Shown in pieces: positions 1-9,154 of a stretch of 64,000 nt of DNA. Under the pieces are notes generated by a model that did no database searches, was not told the origin of the DNA, and saw only the letters and a list, made by a program, of their open reading frames with translations. The DNA is from Rhodanobacter sp. FDAARGOS 1247 (GTDB taxonomy: Bacteria > Pseudomonadota > Gammaproteobacteria > Xanthomonadales > Rhodanobacteraceae), in NCBI RefSeq assembly GCF_016889805.1, contig NZ_CP069535.1, forward strand, positions 3,100,001-3,164,000. The letters run 5' to 3'. Both the position numbers and the translations under genes were made by a program. Numbering within the stretch: the first letter of the stretch is position 1; each line of letters begins with the position of its first letter.

Positions 1-195
1 ATCCTGCGCGGGGAAGGTGCGCAGCGGACGTTGTTGCTGGTGAACCTGGGCAAGGTCGACGCGAAGCCGCGACTCGATCCGGAACTCGTCGGCGGCAACG
101 CCTGGGGCGACCTTCTGGACAACGACGCACCCGCCTCGCCCGACGCCACGCTGCATCCGATGCAGGTACGCATCGTGGGTACGCCCGCGCGCTGA
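1..195 (+). CDS. C-terminal fragment of a protein, possibly a GH13-type glycosidase
   Basis: An open frame runs from the window edge to a TGA at 193-195, giving the last 64 residues of a protein that starts outside. It contains TLLLVNLGKVD and GGNAWGDLLDND followed by a short tail ending VRIVGTPAR. A strand of the type LLVNLG followed by W-x-D-LL resembles the C-terminal beta-sandwich of alpha-amylase family enzymes, where an asset such as 'the body has been restored' strand is followed by an x-L-x-P-x-x-V end. This is only a resemblance; the catalytic part is not in the window. The codon usage is high-GC like the neighbours, so the frame is very likely coding. Confidence 0.5.
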   Translation: MLRGEGAQRTLLLVNLGKVDAKPRLDPELVGGNAWGDLLDNDAPASPDATLHPMQVRIVGTPAR

Positions 196-208
196 GAACT
201 CTCCCCAC

Positions 209-295
209 GGTCATCCTCGCGAAGGCGGGGATCCAGCGTCTTTCGTCTGCCCAGAGAGCTGGAGTCACTGGATTCCGGCCTTCGCCGGAATGACG
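209..295. repeat. inverted intergenic repeat, REP-like
   Basis: Two arms of about 28 bases, 209-236 and 268-295, are near-perfect reverse complements (GTCATCCTCGCGAAGGCGGGG against the CATTCCGGCGAAGGCCGGAAT type). They are separated by a 31-base spacer. The arms match the widespread xanthomonad/rhodanobacter intergenic element built on CGTCATTCC-GCGAAGG-GGAATCCAG. It sits just after a stop codon, where such elements usually lie and can act as a hairpin in mRNA. Confidence 0.75.
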
Positions 296-370
296 ACGTG
301 AGAGTTCGGCTTGCACGACGGTGCAAGCCCACGCGACGCCCCCAACCACCCAATGGGCGACAATGCCCCC

Positions 371-1237
371 ATGGCGCTCCCCCATCTCGATCGCCCCATC
401 TGCGAACCCGTCGAACTGCCGCCGGGCGCGCCGCTGCGCATCGAGCGCGTCCGCCAGGATGCCAGGGCGGCGGCCAGCGAACCGTTCGTGCACTTCCACG
501 ACGTGCATGAGCTGGTGCTGTTCGGTCGCGTGGCCGGCCACTTCGACGTCGAGGATCGTCGCTACGCGCTGGTGCCCGGTTGCATCGCCTTCATCCCCTC
601 GATGCACCAGCACGATTTCGCGCTGGACGCCGGGCCGCGCGACTGGGTGCTGCTGCAGATCGAGGCGGCCGCCGGCGAATCGCTGGCGCGGCTGGCCGGA
701 CTGGAGCGCCTGCGCGAACCGTTCTGCGCCAGGCCGGGCCGGACCCTCGGCCGACGCCTGCAGCAACTCGCCGGCTGGCTGATCGAGCTCGACGCCCGCG
801 ATCCCCTGGTCCTGCCGCTGGCCGAACTGCTGCTGCGCGCGGCGGCACTGGCGCCGCCGGTCGCCGCCGAAAAACTGGCCGCCGATGCGCGCGGCCTGCA
901 GCGCCTGCGCCCGGCCATCGACCGCCTGCGCCGCCGTCCCGCAGACGCACCCGGCGCGGAACAGGCCGCGGCGCTGTGCGCGATGTCGGCCGCCTACTTC
1001 AGCCGCCGCTTCAAGCAGCAGGTCGGCATGAGCTGGAGCGACTACGTGCGCACGCACCGCCTGCACCTGGCCAGCCGCCGCCTGCTCGAAACAACGCAGA
1101 GCATCGCCACCATCGCAGCGGACCTGGGCTTCGCCACGCCCTCGCACTTCGGCGAGCTGTTCCTGCATCGCCACGGCATGACGCCGGGCGCGTATCGACG
1201 CGCGGGGCGCAAGCGGACCGCCACGCCGCGCGGTTGA
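371..1237 (+). CDS. AraC-family transcriptional regulator
   Basis: The product is about 288 residues. The N-terminal half looks like a cupin sensor (HFHDVHELVLFG, GHFDVEDRRYALVPG). The C-terminal hundred residues are a double helix-turn-helix of the AraC type: AAYFSRRFKQQVGMSW, then a second helix pair around IATIAADLGFATPSHFGELF with the usual H-x-G-M-T-P-G-A-YR ending. Starts at 311, 353 and 371 are all in frame; 371 is chosen because MALPHL begins the cupin region and the residues before it are low quality, though no start has a strong ribosome binding site. The target is unknown. Nearest candidates are the truncated upstream gene or the envelope locus downstream, which is on the other strand. 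Confidence 0.85.
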   Translation: MALPHLDRPICEPVELPPGAPLRIERVRQDARAAASEPFVHFHDVHELVLFGRVAGHFDVEDRRYALVPGCIAFIPSMHQHDFALDAGPRDWVLLQIEAAAGESLARLAGLERLREPFCARPGRTLGRRLQQLAGWLIELDARDPLVLPLAELLLRAAALAPPVAAEKLAADARGLQRLRPAIDRLRRRPADAPGAEQAAALCAMSAAYFSRRFKQQVGMSWSDYVRTHRLHLASRRLLETTQSIATIAADLGFATPSHFGELFLHRHGMTPGAYRRAGRKRTATPRG

Positions 1238-1349
1238 CCCCACGCCCCGTCTGCTTCGCGGGTGGCGCCAGCAGGAAGATCAGCAGCGGGAACCCATCAC
1301 GAAGGGTCGCCGCAGGTGCGGGATGGACGGCCAAGCGCCGGTCGGTGGC

Positions 1350-3116
1350 TCAGACCAGGCTGTCATGCGGACGCCCACGCCCGCCATGCTTTTGCGGCAC
1401 GGCGCAGCAGGGGTCGATCCCGGCGGCGACAGTCACCCTGAGGTCGCCGTCGATGCTCAGGCACTGGTCCGCGATCGTCGCCACGCTGGCCCGGTGCGAT
1501 ACCACGATGAGTATCGTGCGGGGCAATCGGCGCTTCATCGCGGCCAGCACGCGGATCTCGGAGGCGGCGTCGAGCGCGCTGGTGGCTTCGTCGAGCACGG
1601 CGAGGAACGGCTGGCGCAGGATCACCTGGGCCAAGAGCAGGCGTTGCAGTTCGCCGCCGGACAATCGGCTCGACGCGCTGTGCAGCGTGGTGTCCAGTCC
1701 ATCCGGTGAATCGGCCAGCCGCTTGTCGAGGCCGACATCCAGCAGCGCGGCCTGCATCATCTGGTCGCTGGCTTCCGGCGCGGCCCAGTGCAGGCATTCG
1801 CGCACCGAGTATTGCCATGGACGCACGCTCTGGCTGACGTAGGCGCCATGCCGCACCCGCTCGCGGTATTCGCCGAAGCCGATGGAATGTCCATCGACCC
1901 GTGCCGCGAAAATCCCGGGCAGGCTCATGCCGGCCAGCACGTCGACCAGGCTGCTTTTGCCGATGCCGGAGTCGCCGGAAACCAGGGTCAGCTCGCCGGG
2001 CGACAGGCGCAGGTGGCGGACATCGACAGCGGCCAGTGGCGGCGCCAGCTGCATCCGTTCGATGTGCAACGCTGTCCGATCCGCCGGCGCCGATGCCGCT
2101 GAAGAACGCACCGCCTCCAGGCTCATGTAGCGCTGCCACAGCTCGAACGCGGGCGCAGCCGAACGCAATTGCTGGAAGCTCTGCCGGGTCGACACCAGGT
2201 ACGGCAGCAGTCGCCCCAGCAACAGGCAGGCCGCGATCAGCGCGGCCTGATCGACCCCGCGCCAGCGGTAGGCCAGCACGAAGACTGCCGCGATCCCGAC
2301 CGCCGCCAGCAGCTCCAGCAGCAGTCGCCCGTTGGCGACGAGTTCCAGCTGGCGTCGATAGCCATCGCCAAGTTGGGCGGAGATCGCACCGTAGCTGTGC
2401 TTCTCTGCATCCTCGCGCTGGAACGAGCGCACGTGGCGCAGCCGTCGCGGGAAGTCCTCGCTGTGCCAGAACAGGCGCGTCATGTCGGCGACGTACTGGC
2501 GACCGACCCGCGACTGTTCGCGACCGAACGCGCGCGAGGCGATCACGCCGAACACGGCAAACAGTGGCGTCGCCAGCATCAGCGGCGGGCAGACCCAGAA
2601 CGCCGCCGCCAGACTGACCAGCGAAGTGACGCCGGCCACCAGCAGTTGCTGCAGGGCGCTGAAACCCTGGGTGATGATTTCGACGTTGTAGGTGAGCACG
2701 TTGGCGATCTCGGCCGAGGTCGAATCCGCCAGCGCATCCAGCCGCGCGTCGAGCAGGCGCGCGTGCACCTGGCGGCGCCGGGTCATGCCGTAACGTGCGG
2801 TCAGGCGAGCGCCCAGGCGGGCGGTCGACCAGCGCAGCACGGCGAAGGCGAACGTGGCCGCGGCGAAGATCGCCGCCTGCAACTCCACGCCGCCGCGCGC
2901 GGCAAACACGCCGCCGGCGAACGTCAGCGCATGACCCGGCTGCACCAGCGGCACCAACAGCACGGCCGCGAGGCTGCCGGCCAGCGCGCTGGCCAGCGAC
3001 AGCAGCACGTAGGCCGCGGTTTCCATCGTGTCGACACGCGTGAACGTGCGCACCAGCGAACGCAGCATGTCGAAGCTGCGATCGCGCGCCGGCCGTGCTT
3101 CGGCGGACCGCTTCAT
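1350..3116 (-). CDS. ABC transporter, fused membrane and ATPase domains
   Basis: The 588-residue product has an ABC-type exporter layout. Hydrophobic segments lie around residues 35-60, 80-95, 160-200 and 265-310, followed by a nucleotide-binding domain with Walker A GDSGIGKS (381-388), signature LSGGE (485-489), Walker B FLAVLDE ending at 510 and a switch histidine in VVSHRA. Being a half-transporter, it presumably dimerises in the inner membrane. The start ATG overlaps the stop of the HPr-kinase-like gene as ATGA, so the two are translationally coupled. In context it may export a modified peptide, lipid or sugar made by the neighbouring enzymes; the substrate is not evident. It has no N-terminal C39 peptidase domain. 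Confidence 0.9.
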   Translation of the reverse strand: MKRSAEARPARDRSFDMLRSLVRTFTRVDTMETAAYVLLSLASALAGSLAAVLLVPLVQPGHALTFAGGVFAARGGVELQAAIFAAATFAFAVLRWSTARLGARLTARYGMTRRRQVHARLLDARLDALADSTSAEIANVLTYNVEIITQGFSALQQLLVAGVTSLVSLAAAFWVCPPLMLATPLFAVFGVIASRAFGREQSRVGRQYVADMTRLFWHSEDFPRRLRHVRSFQREDAEKHSYGAISAQLGDGYRRQLELVANGRLLLELLAAVGIAAVFVLAYRWRGVDQAALIAACLLLGRLLPYLVSTRQSFQQLRSAAPAFELWQRYMSLEAVRSSAASAPADRTALHIERMQLAPPLAAVDVRHLRLSPGELTLVSGDSGIGKSSLVDVLAGMSLPGIFAARVDGHSIGFGEYRERVRHGAYVSQSVRPWQYSVRECLHWAAPEASDQMMQAALLDVGLDKRLADSPDGLDTTLHSASSRLSGGELQRLLLAQVILRQPFLAVLDEATSALDAASEIRVLAAMKRRLPRTILIVVSHRASVATIADQCLSIDGDLRVTVAAGIDPCCAVPQKHGGRGRPHDSLV

Positions 3117-4153
3117 GCGGGTGCGCCGGCGGCAGGCAGCAGTTGGCGCAAGGCATCGACCGAAGAGCGCGGATGGCGCCCGCGGCGCAGCTCGTGCGCA
3201 CCCTGCGCGATCAGCTGCTGCTCGAAACGATGCCAGCCGGGCTGGCCGGACGCATACGGCTGATCGGCGCGCAGTCGTGCGGCGATCTCGCGGGCGGGAA
3301 TCGGCGTGAGCAGGGCGGCGGGATCGTCGGCCAGCTGGCTGGACACGAACACCGCGCCGGCCAGCGCCAGCGGCTGCGGCGCCAGCCGGCCACGGGCCTG
3401 CCTCAGGTCGGCCTCGAATTTCTCGACGCCGCTGCGGCGGCGGATGACTGGCGCGCTCGCCACCCAGCGGCGGCTGCGCTCGTCATCGACGAACCGCAGC
3501 GCATCGGCCTGCACATGCAGGAAGTTGGCGACGCCGGTGGCCAGCATGCGTTCGGGCTGCACGAAGACGGCATCCTCGGCGAGGAAGTCCAAGCCGAGCA
3601 GCAGACTGTGCAGGGCCAGCGTCGACTTGCCCGCGCCACTCGCGCCCAGCAGCAGGACGCCGCGCCCGTCGCGGCCGACGCAGGCGCCGTGCAGCGGCAC
3701 CAGCCCCAGTCCACGCGTGGCCAGGGTGAACACCGCGAATTCGATGAGCTCGTAGCGCAGGTGGTAGGGGTGCAGCAGCATGTCGTCCGAGGCCACCACC
3801 AGCGCCTGCCGCTGCGCGGGGTCGAGCACCACGTAGTTCGCGGCGTCCATCACGCCGCAAATCAGGCCCGCGCCGGACTGCACCTGCACCGGCGGCGGTT
3901 CGGCCGTGGGTGATGGAGCCGGCCGCGATACCAGGCGCAGCTCGATGCGGAACGCCGCATCGGCCACCGGCAACCGCTGCGGCGGCAAACCCGCGTAGGC
4001 GGCATCGACCAGGGCGAGCAGCGCCTCGCTGCCGCTCTCGAAGCGGAAACGGCCGCCCAGGATCTGTCGCTCCACGCAGGACACGGGACCGCGCCGCTCC
4101 TCGAACGGGTCGGCAGGGATGTCGCGGACACCGGCGCAGGGAGTCAGGGTCAT
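3113..4153 (-). CDS. HPr-kinase-like nucleotide-binding protein
   Basis: The 346-residue protein has Walker A GASGAGKST at 170-178, preceded by the strand pair VPLHGACVGRDGRGVLLLG. This is the signature of HPr-serine-kinase-related proteins (the HprK-related kinase A type seen in exopolysaccharide/exosortase loci and the PF07475-like kinases of lasso-peptide loci). A later acidic segment LDFLAEDAVFV matches the D-x-L/x-E-D position that binds Mg in HprK. No HPr or PTS genes are nearby, so phosphorylation of HPr itself is unlikely; a glycan or peptide substrate has been proposed for relatives. It is coupled to the downstream ABC exporter by a 4-base overlap. The start at 4153 gives a natural length; an upstream extension to 4315 is possible but is basic, low-quality sequence. 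Confidence 0.8.
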   Translation of the reverse strand: MTLTPCAGVRDIPADPFEERRGPVSCVERQILGGRFRFESGSEALLALVDAAYAGLPPQRLPVADAAFRIELRLVSRPAPSPTAEPPPVQVQSGAGLICGVMDAANYVVLDPAQRQALVVASDDMLLHPYHLRYELIEFAVFTLATRGLGLVPLHGACVGRDGRGVLLLGASGAGKSTLALHSLLLGLDFLAEDAVFVQPERMLATGVANFLHVQADALRFVDDERSRRWVASAPVIRRRSGVEKFEADLRQARGRLAPQPLALAGAVFVSSQLADDPAALLTPIPAREIAARLRADQPYASGQPGWHRFEQQLIAQGAHELRRGRHPRSSVDALRQLLPAAGAPA

Positions 4154-4397
4154 CGTCTCGATCAAGGTCCTGGTGGCGCGCCATGGCGTGGCCGCGGCGC
4201 TGCACGCAGCGGGCGTCTTCCTGCTGAGTGTCGCCGCGGGCGGCAAAGGTTGTGCCTGTACACCCCTGCGGACTTTTTTGCCGTGCGGGGCAACCGAAGC
4301 GGCGCGCTGGCGCACTCACCGGCAGCCAGCGCGGAAGCGGGAGCCGACGCGGCCCATGGCTGCCGTTGCTTCCCACGATGATCGAGGCCTCCAGCAG
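4154..4397. promoter_or_regulatory. divergent intergenic region with an AACCTTT box
   Basis: This 244-base gap separates the minus-strand HPr-kinase-like/ABC pair from the plus-strand radical-SAM trio, so it must carry promoters for one or both unless the operons are read through. On the minus strand, GGCACAACCTTTG at 4256-4244 is followed 18 bases after its AAC by CGAC, a spacing typical of extracytoplasmic-function sigma promoters. The same AACCTTT box recurs before other genes in the window. I searched the gap for a short Gly/Cys-rich or leader-type precursor peptide and saw none. Confidence 0.35.
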
Positions 4398-5912
4398 ATG
4401 CTCAAGATTCAGGTCGGCCACTCCTACTTTCTGGCTTACGACCCGAAGCAGTGGGAGCGCGGCAAGCCTTATCCGCCGCTCGCCACGATCCAGGTCGCCG
4501 CCCTGCTGCGGCAGATGGGGCACCAGGTCGCGCTGTTCGACGCGATGCTGGCCACGGGCGTGGAGGACTACCAGGCCGCGCTGCAGAGCACGCGGCCGGA
4601 TGTGGTGGTCCTCTACGAGGACAACTTCAACTACCTGACCAAGATGTGCCTGGGCCGCATGCGCGAGGCTGCCTGCCAGATGATCGCCGAAGCCCGCGCC
4701 GACGGCGCGCGGGTGATCGTCGCCGGCTCCGACGCATCCGACCACCCGGACGCCTTCCTGGCGGCGGGCGCGGATGCCGTGCTGATCGGCGAAGGCATCG
4801 CGGCCCTGATCGAACTGGTCGGGCGGCTGCAGCGCGACCCGGCCATCGACACGCCGCGCTGGGTCGCGGGCATCGCCGGCGTGGCCACGCTGACCAACGG
4901 GCAGACACAGCTGACCCGCGTGGGCGTGCTGCCACCGGACCCGCGCCTGATCGGCCATCCCGCCTGGGACCTGGTCGACGTCGAACGCTACCGCGCGATG
5001 TGGCTCGAACGGCACGGTTACTTCAGCCTCAACATGGCGGCCTCGCGCGGCTGCCCGTTCCGCTGCAACTGGTGCGCCAAGCCGATCTGGGGCAACCACT
5101 ACAACCAGCGCAGCGCCAGCGACGTGGCGGCGGAAATGACCTACCTGAAACGGACATTCCAGCCCGACCACATCTGGCTGGCGGACGACATCTTCGGCTT
5201 CCGCGTGGACTGGGTCGGCGAATTCGCCGGGCACCTGGCCGACGCCGACGGCTCGGTGCCGTTCACCATCCAGACCCGCGCCGACCTGATCAGCGAGCGG
5301 ATGGCCGCGGCGCTGGAACACGCCGGTTGCGCCGAGGCATGGATCGGCGCGGAGAGCGGCAGCCAGCGCGTGCTGGACGCGATGAACAAGGGCACCCGCG
5401 TGGCCGACCTCATCGCCGCCCGCGCGCGGCTGGGCGAACACGGCATCCGGGTGGGCTTCTTCATCCAGCTCGGCTATCAGGGCGAGCAGCTCGTCGACCT
5501 GCTGGCGACCCGCGAGCTGATCACGCAGGCCGTGCCGGACGACATCGGCGTCAGCGTGTCGTATCCGTTGCCGGGCACGAAGTTCTACGAACAGGTCAAG
5601 GCCCAGCTCGGCGCGAAGACGCATTGGCAGGACAGCGGCGACTTGGCCATGATGTTCCGCGGCGCCTACGACTCGGACTTCTATCGCCACGTGCGCGACC
5701 TGCTGCACGAGCAGGTCGTGTTGCAGCAGTCGAAGGCCGCCCAATCGCCGCCGCAGCATCGCGAGGCCCGCGCGGCGTTCGAGGCGAGATGGGCCGCGCT
5801 GATCGCCGACGAGCGCGCACACCGCAGCGAAGACGCCACCGCGCCAGCGCCCGCGACGACACCCGACCATGCCGAACCGGCCCGCCATGCTGCCACCGCT
5901 CAACATCGTTAA
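4398..5912 (+). CDS. radical-SAM protein with N-terminal B12-binding-like domain
   Basis: The 504-residue protein begins MLKIQVGHSYFLAYDP and has a Rossmann-like first 180 residues of the kind that binds cobalamin in this family. The radical-SAM core follows, with CxxxCxxC at C219, C223 and C226 in SRGCPFRCNWCAKP. The IGAESGSQRVLDAMNKGT stretch is the usual core strand 4-5 signature. A canonical DxHxxG cobalamin-ligand motif is not visible, so cobalamin use is uncertain. The reaction could be methylation, C-C bond formation or another radical modification of a lipid or sugar. ATG 4398 is chosen over upstream in-frame starts at 4119 and 4356 because family members start with such a strand. It overlaps the next gene by 44 bases. 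Confidence 0.85.
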   Translation: MLKIQVGHSYFLAYDPKQWERGKPYPPLATIQVAALLRQMGHQVALFDAMLATGVEDYQAALQSTRPDVVVLYEDNFNYLTKMCLGRMREAACQMIAEARADGARVIVAGSDASDHPDAFLAAGADAVLIGEGIAALIELVGRLQRDPAIDTPRWVAGIAGVATLTNGQTQLTRVGVLPPDPRLIGHPAWDLVDVERYRAMWLERHGYFSLNMAASRGCPFRCNWCAKPIWGNHYNQRSASDVAAEMTYLKRTFQPDHIWLADDIFGFRVDWVGEFAGHLADADGSVPFTIQTRADLISERMAAALEHAGCAEAWIGAESGSQRVLDAMNKGTRVADLIAARARLGEHGIRVGFFIQLGYQGEQLVDLLATRELITQAVPDDIGVSVSYPLPGTKFYEQVKAQLGAKTHWQDSGDLAMMFRGAYDSDFYRHVRDLLHEQVVLQQSKAAQSPPQHREARAAFEARWAALIADERAHRSEDATAPAPATTPDHAEPARHAATAQHR

Positions 5913-7104
5913 GGCGGGCCTGCGCCGCACCACCGAAGCGCTCGCCGTGGAGCTGGCGCTGTCGCGGCCGGGCGGCGCCACGCCGCCGTGGAGCGAACTC
6001 GAATGGCAGCTGGCCGCGGCGGTTGCCGCCGCGCACGGGGTGTCGCCGCTGCTCAGCCAGTGCTCGACCTGGCAGCGCCCGTCGTGGCGCCGATTCCTCG
6101 ACAGCCAGCGCGAGCATGTCGAACTGCGCCATCGGCGCATCGTCACCCTGCTGCAACGCATCGACGCCGCCGCGCGCGCCGCCGGGCTGGCCGTCGTGCC
6201 GTTGAAGGGTTCCGCCCTGCATGCGCTGGGACTCTACGCGCCGGGCGAACGACCGATGGCGGACATCGACCTGCTGGTGCGCGAAAGCGATGCCGCGGCG
6301 ACGATCGCCCTGCTGCAGGAGCTCGGCTACGTGGAGTCGTTCGTGCAGTGGAAGCACCGCGTGTTCAAGCCGGCCGAGGGCGCGCCCGTTCCCGGGCTGG
6401 GCGAACACCGCGACACGCCGGTCAACATCGAGCTGCACACGCGCATCCAGGAACGGCTGCCGGTCTCCACCGTCGACATCACCGGGCGGATCCATCCGCG
6501 CGTGCCGCAAGCGGGCTTGAACGACTACCCGTCGACCGGCGCCCTGATGAGCCACCTGCTGCTGCACGCGGCGGGCAACATCTGCGGTCGCAGCCTGCGC
6601 CTGCTGCACCTGCATGACATCTCGCTGCTGGCCACGCGGATGGTCGCCGCTGACTGGGACGTCCTGTGGGAAGCCGCCGAGCCGCCCTGGTGGGCGCTGC
6701 CGCCGCTGCGGCTGGTGGCGCGCTACTACAGGAACGCGGTGCCCGACGCGGTCTTCGCCCGACTCGAGCGCGACTGCCCGCGCCTGCTGCGCACGGTCTC
6801 GCGGCGCCAGACCCTGACCCGGGTGTCGTGCTCTGAGCTGTGGCTGCATGCGCTGCCCGGCATCGAGTGGTCGCGCTCCGTGGGTGAAGTCGGGCGCTAC
6901 GTCAGGAACCGGGTGCGACCGACGGAGGAAGCGATCCGGGAACGGGCCGACATGGTGCGGACCCAGTTGTGGCTGCAGGACCAGAGCTGGGTCACCACGA
7001 ATCATGTGCGGCGCATCCTGACCTGGCTGACCCGGCCGGTGCCGCGGATGGACACCTTGTACGCGGTGCGCGCGGCGCTGGACTCCGCGACGCCGGCACC
7101 CTAG
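5869..7104 (+). CDS. nucleotidyltransferase-fold family protein (PF14907-like)
   Basis: The 411-residue protein has PLKGSALHALGLY (111-123) followed by RPMADIDLLV (128-137), with D132 and D134 in the position of the metal-binding carboxylate pair. This matches the 'uncharacterised nucleotidyltransferase' family found in exopolysaccharide/exosortase and lasso-peptide loci, frequently together with HPrK-related kinases. A mid-protein INIELHTRIQ-like stretch and H-rich LLLHAAGN are also family traits. The substrate is unknown. Translation is probably coupled to the upstream radical-SAM gene, whose 3' end it overlaps; ATG 5887 is an alternative start. The pairing with an HPrK-like protein 2 kb away supports the assignment. 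Confidence 0.8.
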   Translation: MPNRPAMLPPLNIVKAGLRRTTEALAVELALSRPGGATPPWSELEWQLAAAVAAAHGVSPLLSQCSTWQRPSWRRFLDSQREHVELRHRRIVTLLQRIDAAARAAGLAVVPLKGSALHALGLYAPGERPMADIDLLVRESDAAATIALLQELGYVESFVQWKHRVFKPAEGAPVPGLGEHRDTPVNIELHTRIQERLPVSTVDITGRIHPRVPQAGLNDYPSTGALMSHLLLHAAGNICGRSLRLLHLHDISLLATRMVAADWDVLWEAAEPPWWALPPLRLVARYYRNAVPDAVFARLERDCPRLLRTVSRRQTLTRVSCSELWLHALPGIEWSRSVGEVGRYVRNRVRPTEEAIRERADMVRTQLWLQDQSWVTTNHVRRILTWLTRPVPRMDTLYAVRAALDSATPAP

Positions 7105-7117
7105 GCGCGACCCGTCC

Positions 7118-8047
7118 ATGACCGGGAAGCGAGCCGTGACGGATGCACGACGGTGGGACCTCCGGCTGCGCTGTCCCCGTTGCGGCAACGCCATCGACGC
7201 GCTGGACTGTGCGGCTTGCGGATTTTCCATCGCGATGGACGATGGCATCGCCCACGCGCTGCTGCCGGAATCGGCCGCGCGCCTGGCCCGCTTCATCGCG
7301 GATTACGAGCGGATCAGGACGTCGGAAGGTCGCGGCAGCGAAAGCGAGGCGTTCTACCTCGCCCTGCCCTACCGCGACACCACGGCAAGGGATCGCGAGC
7401 AGTGGCGGATGCGTGCGCGCAGCTACGACTACATCGTGCGGCATCTGCTGGCAGGCAGTCGCGTGCTCGACCTCGGCGCGGGCAACGGCTGGATGAGTTA
7501 TCGCCTGGCACTGGCCGGGTATCAGCCGGTCGCGGTCGACCTGCTCACCAACGATCGTGACGGGCTGGGCGCGGCCCGCCATTACCGGACGCGGCTGCGG
7601 ACACTGTTCCCGCGCTTCCAGGCCGAGATGCGCCATCTGCCGTTCGCCGACGCGCAGTTCGACGTCGCGGTGTTCAACGCCTCGTTCCACTACGCCGAAG
7701 ATGCCGAGGCCTGCCTGCGCGAAGCGCTGCGCTGCGTGAAGGTCGGCGGCATGCTGATCATCGCCGACACGCCGTGGTACGCCCGCGACGAAAGCGGCCG
7801 GCAGATGCTGGCCGAGCGCCGCGAATTCTTCCTGCGCCGTCATGGCGTCGCGGCGGACGCGATCGCCAGCCTGGGCTACCTCACCGACGAGCGTCTGCGC
7901 CACATGGCGGACGCGTTGTCGATCCGCTGGGAGGTCCATCGCCCGTGGTACGGCCCGCGCTGGGCGCTGCGCCCGCTCATCGCGAAACTTCGCGGCCGCC
8001 GCGAGCCTTCAAGGTTTCGGCTCTACGTCGCCCGCAAACCCGGCTGA
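7118..8047 (+). CDS. SAM-dependent methyltransferase with N-terminal zinc ribbon
   Basis: The 309-residue product opens with a four-cysteine ribbon (CPRCG at 19-23 and CAACG at 31-35), then a class I methyltransferase core: VLDLGAGNGW at 116-125, a substrate-facing acidic strand VAVDLL, and the post-motif FDVAVFNASFHYAEDAE. The C-terminus is basic. The zinc ribbon plus class I core is common among methyltransferases of glycan and secondary-metabolite loci. It lies 13 bases after the nucleotidyltransferase-like gene, in the same short operon, and its last 39 bases overlap the convergent glycosyltransferase gene. The acceptor is unknown. Confidence 0.85.
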   Translation: MTGKRAVTDARRWDLRLRCPRCGNAIDALDCAACGFSIAMDDGIAHALLPESAARLARFIADYERIRTSEGRGSESEAFYLALPYRDTTARDREQWRMRARSYDYIVRHLLAGSRVLDLGAGNGWMSYRLALAGYQPVAVDLLTNDRDGLGAARHYRTRLRTLFPRFQAEMRHLPFADAQFDVAVFNASFHYAEDAEACLREALRCVKVGGMLIIADTPWYARDESGRQMLAERREFFLRRHGVAADAIASLGYLTDERLRHMADALSIRWEVHRPWYGPRWALRPLIAKLRGRREPSRFRLYVARKPG

Positions 8048-9154
8048 TGCCTGCGCTTCCGTGCACACGTGGCGGTACAGCGCCTCGAACAGTCGCGCGG
8101 TGCAGTCGGCGTCCTCCGCCAGCGCCCGGTGCTGCGCGGCCTCGGCCATGCGCTGGCGCCGCGGTTCGTCGGCAAGCAGCGCCCCGATCGCCTCGGCCAG
8201 CGCGCCCGCGTCACCGACCGGCACGCTGCACGCCGCCGCGGGCGACCACTCCACGAAGTGTCCGACCGCCGTGCCCACCGCCGGCACGCCGGCCACCGCG
8301 GCCTCCAGCAACACCAGCGGGCCGGCCTCGTGCAGCGACGACATCACCAGCAGGTCGGCCGCCTCCATCAGCGGACGCAGTTCGCGTTGCGTCCGGAATC
8401 CGAGGAAGTCGACGCAGTGTTCCAGTCCAAGCTGTTCGGCCAGCCGTTGCAGCTCGTCCTGCAAGGTGTCCACGCCGACGATCTCCATGTGGAACGCCAG
8501 CCCGGCGTTGCGTAGAACGGCCAGGGCCCGCAGCAGGGTCGGCTGGTCCTTCACCCGGTTGAGGCTGGCGACGTGGATCAGCCGCGCCGGCCCGCCGCGC
8601 CGCGCGCGCGGTGCGAGCGGCGGCCACGCCTGCAGGTCGACGCCGAGCGGCACGCGTTGCGCCTCGATGCCGAGCGCCCACAGTGCGTCGATGATCGGCG
8701 CGCTGGCGGCCGTGACGACATCGGCGGCGCGCAACACGCAGGCCTCGCGCAGGCGTCCCTTCCATTTTCGGCGTCCGCCGTAGTCGATCGCGTGCAGCGC
8801 GACCAGCTCGCCGCCGGCGACATGCACCAGGCTGGGCAGCCGCAGCAGCCTGGCCGCGGCCACCGCGACCAGGCTGCACGAACCGGAGAAGATCGCCTGG
8901 ACCACGTCGAACGGCGCGCGGCGATGCTCGGCGCGGATCGCCGCGATCGCGCGCCATCGGGTCCAGCCGCTGCCGATGTTGTGGATGCTCGCGCCGGCGA
9001 GTTCCCAGCGACCCGGCGTGGCTTCCTGGTGCAGTGCGAAGACATGCACCTCGTGCGTGCGCGCCAGCCGTTCGATCAGCGCCAGCAAGGCCGGGATCAC
9101 CCGGACCTCACCGCTGCGATCCACCCCGCCCGGCAGCACCAGGGCGAGTTTCAC
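8009..9154 (-). CDS. glycosyltransferase family 4
   Basis: The 381-residue protein has the GT-B two-domain layout: N-terminal VKLALVLPGGVDRSGEVR, linker, and a C-terminal donor domain with HVASLNRVKDQPTLLRA and the E-x7-E motif in HEAGPLVLLEAAVAGVPAVGT. It should transfer a sugar from a nucleotide donor with retention, on the cytoplasmic face of the inner membrane, to a lipid-linked glycan. The start is the GTG at 9154-9152, which overlaps the TGA of the upstream GT4 as GTGA and has GGAG six bases before it. The long upstream extension in the same frame is therefore not used. Confidence 0.88.
   Translation of the reverse strand: MKLALVLPGGVDRSGEVRVIPALLALIERLARTHEVHVFALHQEATPGRWELAGASIHNIGSGWTRWRAIAAIRAEHRRAPFDVVQAIFSGSCSLVAVAAARLLRLPSLVHVAGGELVALHAIDYGGRRKWKGRLREACVLRAADVVTAASAPIIDALWALGIEAQRVPLGVDLQAWPPLAPRARRGGPARLIHVASLNRVKDQPTLLRALAVLRNAGLAFHMEIVGVDTLQDELQRLAEQLGLEHCVDFLGFRTQRELRPLMEAADLLVMSSLHEAGPLVLLEAAVAGVPAVGTAVGHFVEWSPAAACSVPVGDAGALAEAIGALLADEPRRQRMAEAAQHRALAEDADCTARLFEALYRHVCTEAQASAGFAGDVEPKP

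Noticed and set aside
4154..4397. A RiPP precursor peptide for the HPrK-like and radical-SAM genes.
   Set aside because: No short frame with leader/core features or a good ribosome binding site was seen, so a RiPP locus is not claimed.
3483..6161. 892-codon minus-strand open frame running from the radical-SAM gene into the HPrK-like gene region.
   Set aside because: It is antisense to the radical-SAM CxxxCxxC motif and in another frame from the HPrK-like Walker A.
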